A program made the position numbers and the translations under genes. Of a DNA stretch of 64,000 nucleotides, positions 56,827-64,000 are shown piece by piece (positions within the stretch are counted from its first letter, which is position 1; every line of letters begins with the position of its first letter). Under the pieces are notes generated by a model, which had not been told where the DNA came from, did no database searches, and saw nothing but the letters and a program-made list of their open reading frames with translations. The stretch comes from Uloborus plumipes. Lineage: Eukaryota > Arthropoda > Arachnida > Araneae > Uloboridae. Location: assembly GCA_038373865.1 (NCBI GenBank), contig JAXGGA010003405.1:1-64000 (forward strand), read 5' to 3'.

Positions 56827-59800
56827 TTACGAACTATGGCCATAGTATGGGGCTAGCCGATCATAATGTACAACCCTAGGTTTTGAATGTGATGACTTCT
56901 GGATCCTCACTACGACGTCGTTCAGCCGGTGAAGCACTGTGTAGGGTCCATCCCAATGCGACTGCAATTTGGGTGACAGACCTTTACGTCGGATGGGATT
57001 CCATAGCCACACCTTGTCACCTTCTTGAAAGTCATGGCCAGTGGACCTTGTGTCGTATCGGGTCTTCATTTTCTCCGTCGCGATGTTGATTCGCTCCCGT
57101 GCGAAGTGATGAACGTCCTCCAACCGGGCCTGGAGATCCTGGACGTACTCCTCGGGCGATGAAGGCGCATCTGGAGGGAGACCGAAGACGAGATCACAAG
57201 GCAGCCGAAGCTCTCGGCCGAAGAGCATCTGTGATGGGGAATATCCGGTGGTCTCGTGGACAGCACTGCGGTAGGCCAGCAGGAACAGAGGAAGTTTCTT
57301 GTCCCAATCCTGTTGATTTTTGGAGACCATAAGCGAGAGATTATTAAGGATTGTCCTGTTGAATCTCTCCACCATGCCGTCCGATTGTGGGTGTAGTGGT
57401 GTCGTTCGAGTTTTCTCAATTTTGAGGATTTTACATAGGCCCTTAAACACAGCAGAGATGAAGTTTCTCCCCTGATCGGAATGGATCTGCAAGGGTGTCC
57501 CATATCTCGAGATCCAATTCTGGACTAGAGTCTCTGCTACAGTGGTAGCTTCTTGATCCGGAATGGAATATGCTTCGGGCCATTTGGTGAAATAGTCAAT
57601 GGCAACGAGGATGTATTTGTTCCCATCAGTAGTTTTCGGTAGAGGACCAAGAATGTCGATCCCGATTCGTTCGAAAGGAGCTCCTACGTTGTAAAGATGT
57701 AGTTTCCCGCGGCTTCTTCTCTTCGGTCCTTTACGGGCAGCACAGGCGTCACAAGAATGACACCACTTCTCCACGTCATCCTTCGCCTTGCTCCAGAAGA
57801 AGCGCTCTCGAACCTTGTGGAGAGTTTTCAGGATACCAAAGTGTCCTCCAGTCGGACTACTGTGCAATTCCTTTAGAACGTCTGGAATTCTTGATCTGGG
57901 AAGGAGTAACTGCCATTTGAATGCTTTACCATCGTCAGATTCCCATTTCCGATACAGGACGCCATTTCGCAACTGGAGAGATTTCCATAGAGCCCAGTAT
58001 CTTTTCGTTGCAGGACTGTAGATAGAAACGTCTTGCCAACTAGGTCGCCGACTGTCCTTTTCCATTAACTCTATGATAGGCCTTAGGTCTGGGTCTTCAA
58101 GCTGATCTTTTCTAACTTGGTCGTCACTCCATGGATCAGGATCTGAAGATGATGAAGTAGCAGTAACTTGACAGGCAGTAGGGATTGTCGTCCCGTACTG
58201 TTTCTCAATTCGGGAGCAATAATGGCAGTTCTCGGAACAAGGTCTTCTTGATAGTGCGTCAGCATTACCGTGTGACAAACCTTTTCGGTGCTTAATCTCG
58301 ATGTCATATTCCTGGAGCCGCTGTATCCACCTGGCTACCTGGCCCTCTGGATTCTTGAAATTCAAAAGCCAAGTTAAAGAAGCATGATCAGTCCGGAGCA
58401 GGAATTTACGGCCGTAGAGGTAATGATGGAAATGTTCTACAGCTTTAACTATGGCGAGCAATTCCTTTCTCGTGACACAATAATTCCGCTCCGACTTGGA
58501 TAAGCATTTGCTCCAGTAGGCGATGACATGTTCGTTACCGTCTATTTCTTGAGATAAAACAGCTCCAACGCTCTCGTGGCTCGCATCAGTGTCAAGTATG
58601 AAGGATTTTCCAGGCTGAGGATAAGAGAGAATAGGCGTTGATGTTAAAGCCTCCTTCAGCTGTAGAAATGCATCCTCGCATTCTTTGGACCATTCAAATT
58701 TTTGTTTGCTCTCCGTCAGCTTATGCAAAGGTCGCGCAATGTTGGAAAAACCCTTCACAAACTTCCTGTAGTACGTGCAGAGCCCCAGGAAACTTCGCAG
58801 CTGATGAACATTTTCGGGGCGGCTCCAATTCTTGACTGCGGATACCTTATCTGGATCTGTTCGTACACCTTCGGAAGAGATAATGTGACCAAGGTAGTTC
58901 ACCTCACGGCGGAACAGATTACACTTGGACGGGCTTAACTTCAGGTTGGCTTCCTTAAGCTTTTGCAGCACCTTCCTAAGATTAGCCAAATGTTCCTCAA
59001 AACTGCGTCCTATGATGATAATGTCGTCCAAGTAGACAAGACAGGATTCATAAGACAGTCCTCGTAACACTGATTCCATAAGACGCTCGAACGTGGCTGG
59101 TGCATTGCAGAGGCCGAAGGGCATCACTTTGAACTGCCACAAGCCTTGTCCGGTTGTAAACGCCGTCTTCTCTCGGTCGTCGGGGTGTATCTCCACCTGC
59201 CAGTAGCCGCTCTTTAAATCCAGGGTCGAAAACCACTTGTGTCCGGAAAGGGTGTCCAGAGTGTCATCGATCCGTGGAAGAGGGTAACTGTCCTTCTTGG
59301 TGATGTCATTCAGGCGTCGGTAGTCAACACAAAATCTGGTGGAGCCGTCTTTCTTTCGGACCAGGACGATAGGGGATGCCCAAGGACTGGATGAGGGTTC
59401 GATGACGTCATTCTCCTGCATCTCTTTCAAGAGGATCTCAACCTCTTCCTTCTTGGCGAACGGTAGTCGTCTTGGATGCTGCTTGATAGGGGGATGATCT
59501 CCAGTGTCGATCCTATGCTGCGCTAAACTCGTGCGACCAACATCTTCGGGTGTAGATGAAAACACCTGCTTGAAGTCGTCCACCAATTTTTCCGCAGCGT
59601 ATCTTTGATCCTTCGATAATGGTGCACTCCCAATTAATTTCGAAGTCAAGGACTCGGAAGACACAGTCTCGGAGGAATCAATTCTTCTGATGATGCAGTT
59701 TACGGGAGTACAAGTTGCCAACACTTCTCCTTTCTTAATATTCCTCGGTCTTTCACTCACATTGGCGACTCTCACAGGAACTGCATTCTTTGAAAGGTCC

Positions 59801-61509
59801 ACAAGTGTAGATGCCACTAGTACTCCTTTTGGGCTATTATTCTGGTTAGGATATTCAATTAAGCCGAATTTAAAGCTGTTGTTTTCTTTGATGGAGCCAG
59901 GTATTAGTACTTCTGATCTAGAGGGAATCAATGAATCAGTTTGGGCTATTATTTGATGAGCAGATTTTAAGTTATTTTCGGTATTGAAAATCACTATGTC
60001 TTCCCTCATCGAGTGCAGCTCATTATTTCTACAGTCAATAGAAAAATCAAATTTTCTCAAAAAGTCCAATCCGAGAATGAAGGGATCCGTAATGTCAGCT
60101 ACGAATGCCGTGTGATGGTAAGTGGCACTCCCGAACATTATTTCTAAGTTCACTTTTCCTTCAATCTTGATTTTGTCACCTGTCACAGTTTGAAGAGTAA
60201 CGCAGGGCGGCGTCCATAAGATCTTGAGTCCAAATTGACGAGCCACATCAGTCTTAATAATGGTAACGTTGGCTCCTGTGTCCACAATCATTTCGCAGGG
60301 AAACCCATTCACATAAGCGTAAATGAAGAGTCCGTTGCAGCCGCCCCTTCTTGAGGAAATCTGGAAAACTTTGGGAGACTTCTTCTTTTCTTGGCGAGCT
60401 TCGCAGTTCTTTCGTACGTGGCCCTCACCGCCACATTTCCAGCACTTCAGTGGTTGTCTACTTTGGTCTTTACGAGCCGTAATCTTCTTCAGGATCTCCT
60501 TGACCTGTCGCTCAATTTCCGAGAGACGAGTCGAATTCGAATCCGGGGCACTCACTTCCACGCTCCTGATTGAATGGCGATCCTTGCGGGATGCTTGCTG
60601 TGCAGCCTCGAACTTCATTGCGTAGACTAGACCAGATTTAAGATCTTTAATGTCCGCCATCCGGAGAGCCGTCTGAATTTCTGGACTTCGCACTCCGTCT
60701 ATGAAGTAGTTCAGCGCCAGGTTATCGCGAACATCCGAAGGACAGTTCGAGAAGGCGAGATGGGAAAGCCTCTCGACGTCTGCTGCAAAAACTTGCAAAG
60801 TCTCTCCGGCCCTCTGCAGTCGGGATTTCAGCTGGAGTTGGCTTATTTCTTTTTGGCATACTTCGCCAAAGCGAAGCTCCAGGGCCGATGATAAGGCTTC
60901 GAAGTCATGGTGCTTGTCCTCTGGGAAGGTCTGTAGTATATCAGCTGCATCCCCTCTCAGCGAGGCTGCAAGGTGACAGGCTTTCGTGGAAGAGTCCCAG
61001 GAGTTTGCTTCTGCAACGATGAGGAACTGCTTCTTGTAAATATTCCACGAGGTCTTCCCGTCAAACGTGGCCAGTTTAATGGATGAACGAGAAGTTCCAG
61101 CTGCAGCTACACAGTCACTTGAGTTGTTGCAGGAGCCTGATAACTTTGATTCAAATTCTTTAATTTTCTTTTCCACATGGTTTTCTACTGTGATGATTCG
61201 ATCTTCTAGAGCCCCCACTTTATTTTCCATGTTGATAAATTTAGTTTCCACCAAACTTTTCATTGACGTTAGATCGCTCTTAATTTCTTCTTGACTTGAA
61301 GTTATGCTAGCGGTTAAATCATTCTTAATTTCTTCTTGACTTGAAGTTATGCTAGCGGTTAAATCACTCTTTAATTGTTCTTGATTAGTAGCCATAATTG
61401 CCATATCATTCTTTAATTGTTCTTGATTCGCAGTCATGTCACTTTTAACAGCGTTGATCGCATCAAGGAGTTTTTGCAGTTGTTCCTCCATTGCTCGAGT
61501 AATCACCAT
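56827..61509 (-). CDS. Fused Gag-Pol polyprotein, Ty3/Gypsy, 1560 aa
   Basis: A single uninterrupted frame encodes all structural and enzymatic parts. Residues 1-120 form a heptad-like coiled coil with 15-residue tandem repeats (TASITSSQEEIKNDL, 51-65 and 66-80). A capsid-type Gag region follows (about 140-310), then one CX2CX4HX4C knuckle (356-369). The aspartic protease has VDTGA at 409-413 and a later ILGLDFL. Reverse transcriptase spans about 685-870, with catalytic Asp at 764 and YLDD at 826-829. RNase H has DTDAS (973-977), Glu 1016 and Asp 1042. Integrase has the H-H-C-C finger (1216, 1223, 1253, 1256) and a D-D-35-E core (1285, 1345, 1381), then a C-terminal GPYTVL domain. All key residues are present. 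Gag and Pol share one frame, so no frameshift signal is needed, and no chromodomain or envelope is seen. Assignment to Ty3/Gypsy is sure; the sub-lineage is not. Confidence 0.96.
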   Translation of the reverse strand: MVITRAMEEQLQKLLDAINAVKSDMTANQEQLKNDMAIMATNQEQLKSDLTASITSSQEEIKNDLTASITSSQEEIKSDLTSMKSLVETKFINMENKVGALEDRIITVENHVEKKIKEFESKLSGSCNNSSDCVAAAGTSRSSIKLATFDGKTSWNIYKKQFLIVAEANSWDSSTKACHLAASLRGDAADILQTFPEDKHHDFEALSSALELRFGEVCQKEISQLQLKSRLQRAGETLQVFAADVERLSHLAFSNCPSDVRDNLALNYFIDGVRSPEIQTALRMADIKDLKSGLVYAMKFEAAQQASRKDRHSIRSVEVSAPDSNSTRLSEIERQVKEILKKITARKDQSRQPLKCWKCGGEGHVRKNCEARQEKKKSPKVFQISSRRGGCNGLFIYAYVNGFPCEMIVDTGANVTIIKTDVARQFGLKILWTPPCVTLQTVTGDKIKIEGKVNLEIMFGSATYHHTAFVADITDPFILGLDFLRKFDFSIDCRNNELHSMREDIVIFNTENNLKSAHQIIAQTDSLIPSRSEVLIPGSIKENNSFKFGLIEYPNQNNSPKGVLVASTLVDLSKNAVPVRVANVSERPRNIKKGEVLATCTPVNCIIRRIDSSETVSSESLTSKLIGSAPLSKDQRYAAEKLVDDFKQVFSSTPEDVGRTSLAQHRIDTGDHPPIKQHPRRLPFAKKEEVEILLKEMQENDVIEPSSSPWASPIVLVRKKDGSTRFCVDYRRLNDITKKDSYPLPRIDDTLDTLSGHKWFSTLDLKSGYWQVEIHPDDREKTAFTTGQGLWQFKVMPFGLCNAPATFERLMESVLRGLSYESCLVYLDDIIIIGRSFEEHLANLRKVLQKLKEANLKLSPSKCNLFRREVNYLGHIISSEGVRTDPDKVSAVKNWSRPENVHQLRSFLGLCTYYRKFVKGFSNIARPLHKLTESKQKFEWSKECEDAFLQLKEALTSTPILSYPQPGKSFILDTDASHESVGAVLSQEIDGNEHVIAYWSKCLSKSERNYCVTRKELLAIVKAVEHFHHYLYGRKFLLRTDHASLTWLLNFKNPEGQVARWIQRLQEYDIEIKHRKGLSHGNADALSRRPCSENCHYCSRIEKQYGTTIPTACQVTATSSSSDPDPWSDDQVRKDQLEDPDLRPIIELMEKDSRRPSWQDVSIYSPATKRYWALWKSLQLRNGVLYRKWESDDGKAFKWQLLLPRSRIPDVLKELHSSPTGGHFGILKTLHKVRERFFWSKAKDDVEKWCHSCDACAARKGPKRRSRGKLHLYNVGAPFERIGIDILGPLPKTTDGNKYILVAIDYFTKWPEAYSIPDQEATTVAETLVQNWISRYGTPLQIHSDQGRNFISAVFKGLCKILKIEKTRTTPLHPQSDGMVERFNRTILNNLSLMVSKNQQDWDKKLPLFLLAYRSAVHETTGYSPSQMLFGRELRLPCDLVFGLPPDAPSSPEEYVQDLQARLEDVHHFARERINIATEKMKTRYDTRSTGHDFQEGDKVWLWNPIRRKGLSPKLQSHWDGPYTVLHRLNDVVVRIQKSSHSKPRVVHYDRLAPYYGHSS
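61281..61370 (-). repeat. 45-bp tandem duplication inside gag
   Basis: Two 45-bp units (61281-61325, 61326-61370) differ at very few positions and encode two 15-residue coiled-coil repeats. The length keeps the frame. Confidence 0.9.
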
Positions 61510-61584
61510 AAAATTCCGAAGTCAAAAAGTCCTTAGGAAGAAAAGTCCGAATTCACAGGTAATTCCAAGAAAGTCCTTGAAGAT

Positions 61585-61602
61585 GCCCCACGTTGGGCGC
61601 CA
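61585..61602 (-). other. Primer-binding site, tRNA-Lys1,2 class
   Basis: TGGCGCCCAACGTGGGGC on the minus strand lies 4 nt inside the 5' LTR. It matches the known 18-nt site complementary to the 3' end of tRNA-Lys1,2, which primes minus-strand DNA synthesis. Confidence 0.85.
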
Positions 61603-61606
61603 AAAT

Positions 61607-62224
61607 TGTAACGAGTTCGTAGCACCTTCAACTTTCTTCAAATGAGCATTCCAATCTTGAGGAAGTAACTATAAATTTATTTACAAGTATGTACACTATT
61701 TACAATAAGAGCAGAAAACAATTGCTAAACATCCAGCAATTAGGTAGCAAAACAGTACACTGTACTCTCAACAGTAACTCAGCACCACGTATCAAACGTG
61801 AACAGTAATTAAGCAATTACAAAAGCAAAACAACCATCCGCCCAAGCGAACGAAAACGAGCATCTCAGAAAACCCATCTGAGAAAAACTAACTGACTTGT
61901 GTTCAAGGCCAGCTATTTATACACGGAAAGAATTCCCGACAACTTTCTAGTAATATCTGGAATATTCCAAATCATTCATAACTTTAAACAATTCATTCAC
62001 GAAAACGCTAGAAATAAAAAGAAAAACACCACTCCGAGCGAAAATTTCTTCACGCTTATTAAAGTTAGGGCAAGTGTAAAAACTACAAAGTGTTACAGGG
62101 CCGGTATACTAGTGATAAAGGTGATATCTTCAGATACATTTGCAACATGTCGCCAGATAAAACCAAAACTAATGAAAATAAAGCAAGGCAGGAAAAACAA
62201 CAACTATTTACAAGATTTGTAACA
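61607..62224 (-). repeat. 5' LTR of the Ty3/Gypsy element
   Basis: It has the same length and ends as the 3' LTR. On the minus strand a TATAAATA box (61921-61914) is followed ~235 nt later by AATAAA (61681-61676). That gives a plausible order of U3 promoter, R and polyadenylation signal. Confidence 0.95.
61914..61921 (-). promoter_or_regulatory. TATA box of the 5' LTR promoter
   Basis: TATAAATA on the minus strand lies in the U3 part of the LTR, upstream of Gag-Pol. The identical box in the 3' LTR (56291-56284) points toward the ATP6AP1 exons at 55063 and below. Confidence 0.6.
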
Positions 62225-62237
62225 ATATTAATTCAAT

Positions 62238-62364
62238 TCAATTAGAGACAAAAATTTGTTCCTGTAGCTCTTTGGCAAGCCAGTATACTGTCCTCATTTC
62301 TTTATCAATTTGCTTTTTCCATTGCCACTGCCGAACTTTTCTTGAAAGAGGACTGTTTAATGAT
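62238..62364 (-). pseudogene. Short hAT-like protein relic
   Basis: The minus-strand peptide runs through SRKVRQWQWKKQIDKEM and YWLAKELQEQ before a stop at 62238. A 'YWLAKE' segment preceded by basic helices occurs in hAT-derived proteins of the ZNF862/KIAA1586 kind. The frame is closed by a stop upstream at about 62365. The fragment lies in the element 55704-63949. The family call is by eye and tentative. Confidence 0.35.
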
Positions 62365-63940
62365 ATTTACGGCAGGGATGCACAACCTTTTTGAAACAGC
62401 AGGCTACAAAAGATTGATTATGCTGAGGGTCACACTTCAGAAGGGGTGGAGGACACAGCCTATTATGCACTCCATTTGGAGATAATATGTAGAAAATTGT
62501 ACAATATGTTGCTTATTTCTACACTCTTTGCAAAAAATACTAAAAACTAAAACTTACTAAAAAATAAATAAAATTTAAAATTAGCAGGTATAATTTAACT
62601 GTCATTATTTTTTTGTAACTAGACACATCTAACTAATATTAGTAAAAACATTTGTTTAAAATTGATCTGAAAATGCACAATAATCCATTGATTTCATGTA
62701 CTAAATTGACAACTTTTCGCAAAATTTGATGCATAAAAAATCAATGATGCTACAAGGAGATAACTTAGACTTTCACCTTTAATTTTTTTTTATCATGGGT
62801 TTAATATTAGACGTATTAAGACACAAAATAAAAGGTTTTTATTTGAATTCCTGGTATTGGACCTGTTTGACTTCATGACAACAATGTATTCCTAGATGTA
62901 AGTACTGTCAAACACAATGACACAAGAAGCTGTAATCAAAGAAGCAAGTTTTTCTGGCAATAAATCAAAACAAGGATAAATCCATGATTGTAATCTTCTG
63001 TTATTTCCTAAGACTTAAAATCAGCATTTGATTTTTTGTGTAAAGGTTTAAAAAAAAACTCTTTGTGCTTTGTGGTTGGGAAAGCACAATTATGTCTTAA
63101 GACTATTTTTAATTATGTTGATTAGTTTATTGAAAAAATCTGTAAACAAATCAGAAAGGATAAAGTAAAACATGCTAAGCAAAATGGAACTAAATGTTCT
63201 CCGGAGGAAAATCATAGTTAAATTTCAAGCAGAAAATATGTTTCAATTGCCTTTTTTTTTTCGGGGGGGGGGGGGGGGGCAAAAATAAGACAAGGGGAAA
63301 AATACCATTGTATTTTAGCTCTGTAGGCTTTGCACTAGGGACTATTTAGGAAATAATCAGAAAAATAACTAACCAGAAACGGATGCTAAAAGATAGCTGC
63401 TCAATCAGTAAAAATGTACCAAAATTCACTAAGCCCATTTTCCATGTGCTAACGAAAAACGGACAAAAAAGATCTAAAATACTATGAAAATTTCGTACCT
63501 GTACGATGTTTACTATTCAATTCCAAGAAAAGAATGGAAGGACAATGGGACAACATGTGCAATGTCGTGAGGCTTTTAAGAATAGGGCGGGGGGCGGGGG
63601 TGATTGACATGTCCGAGTCACAGCTGTGTCCGACCCCGTTCTTAGAACTAGGATTGCCTGGCCAACACAATAGGGGGTCATTGAGCTTGCTGATAAGGAT
63701 GAGTTTCTTTTATTCTTTCCCCTCCTTTCATGATTGTAAAAGTTCAACTATATACAGCATGAAATCAGCTCTAGTTTTCTGGAGTTTTTCGAATCACACG
63801 GGTCCGAAATTACTTTTAGATCGGATTTTTTTTCTCCTGGCATAAACTATTATTTTTGGGTCCCAGGGACCCGAAACGGCGTGAATGTTGCGTCCGTTCT
63901 ACAAGAATTTGCGTAAAAAACCCGCTATAGCGGGTAAACG
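62365..63940. other. Non-coding remainder of the hAT-like element
   Basis: Degenerate AT-rich sequence with a G18-type homopolymer (63264-63280) and a CAGGGATGCACAACC terminus-like motif at about 62373. No exon of ATP6AP1 was recognised here. Confidence 0.5.
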
Positions 63941-64000
63941 CGAACCCTGATGATTTTTAACATACATGTAGTATTCCGGTAAATAAGAAGTCCATTCAAG

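Larger units (their letters stand above)
55977..62224 (-). mobile_element. Full-length Ty3/Gypsy LTR retrotransposon, 6.25 kb
   Basis: Two 618-bp LTRs (55977-56594 and 61607-62224) bound the element and ATAT flanks it as a 4-bp target duplication (55973-55976, 62225-62228). Minus-strand order: 5' LTR, primer-binding site (61602-61585), one Gag-Pol frame (61509-56827), a 219-bp spacer, polypurine tract and 3' LTR. No envelope frame is present, so it is a retrotransposon in form. LTRs that look identical by eye and an intact long frame imply a very recent insertion that may still be competent. It interrupts an older hAT-like element and lies in the same direction as ATP6AP1. Confidence 0.95.
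55704..63949 (-). mobile_element. hAT-like element split by the LTR retrotransposon
   Basis: The left end is CAGTGTTCGCGCTGACC and the right end, inverted, CAGGGTTCGCGTTTACC. Subterminal GGGTCCCATGGACCC (left) and GGGTCCCAGGGACCC (right) support the pairing. The direct flank is ATGATT on both sides (6 bp; eight is usual, so two positions may have changed). Without the retrotransposon it would be about 2.0 kb. A minus-strand peptide relic at 62238-62364 fits a hAT-type coding remnant. It lies in the ATP6AP1 intron upstream of 55063. Confidence 0.6.

Noticed and set aside
57066..57503. 145-codon minus-strand frame within Gag-Pol
   Set aside because: It is a shadow in another frame of the integrase region.
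63482..63670. Possible 5' exon of ATP6AP1 (donor-like ACAG|GTACGA at about 63500)
   Set aside because: The open frame does not resemble Ac45, lacks a good acceptor and lies within the hAT-like element.
1..64000. CRISPR array, bacterial operon or phage-like system
   Set aside because: No regularly spaced identical repeats with unique spacers and no compact gene clusters. Introns, SINE and LTR elements show a eukaryotic genome.

Overview
The window is a piece of a repeat-rich, AT-rich animal genome. An arthropod, perhaps a chelicerate such as a spider, is the likeliest source, but this rests on general repeat content and not on a diagnostic marker. It is eukaryotic: the one host gene has spliced GT-AG introns, and there are hAT, piggyBac-like, Tc1/mariner-like, pogo-like, Helitron-like, SINE and Ty3/Gypsy elements. 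No rRNA, free-standing tRNA, CRISPR array or operon was seen.

Only one host gene is clearly recognisable: the 3' half of the V-ATPase accessory subunit S1 gene (ATP6AP1/Ac45), on the minus strand between 50004 and 55063. Its five visible exons total 711 nt and keep a continuous frame into the diagnostic C-terminus, a membrane segment followed by a tail containing FDDPKG. The 5' exons lie beyond 64000. Every intron of it that can be seen carries DNA transposon remnants, except the short one between 51653 and 51741.

The intron upstream of 55063 contains a nest. An old hAT-like element (about 55704-63949) was split by a full-length Ty3/Gypsy retrotransposon (55977-62224). The retrotransposon has 618-bp LTRs that look identical by eye, an ATAT target duplication, an 18-nt site matching the tRNA-Lys1,2 primer class, a polypurine tract and one intact 1560-codon Gag-Pol frame. 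It lies in the same orientation as the host gene.

The rest, 1-50000, is mostly layered mobile DNA. Regions 0.7-1.4, 5.0-9.6, 26.4-26.9, 28.9-30.4, 33.3-34.0, 42.1-43.8 and 44.4-44.6 kb are hAT-type elements bounded by direct 8-bp target duplications. Regions 4.4-5.0, 13.2-13.7, 17.7-21.6, 31.1-31.7 and 50.3-50.7 kb are TTAA-flanked piggyBac-type elements. One of these carries a broken transposase and another is an internally deleted copy of it. Region 15.65-21.96 kb is a satellite array into which a tRNA-derived SINE and the largest piggyBac-type element inserted. Two Helitron candidates (37.0-38.7 and 42.6-43.3 kb) and a 1.5-kb fold-back element with arms of about 700 bp (40.1-41.7 kb) complete the main set.

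Stretches not listed (for example 9.6-11.9, 22.0-24.2, 24.9-26.3, 27.3-28.8 and 45.1-46.0 kb) are AT-rich and show no gene I can support. Two weak gene hints remain on the minus strand: an orphan exon-like segment at 4162-4323 and a promoter/first-exon-like segment ending at 15197.
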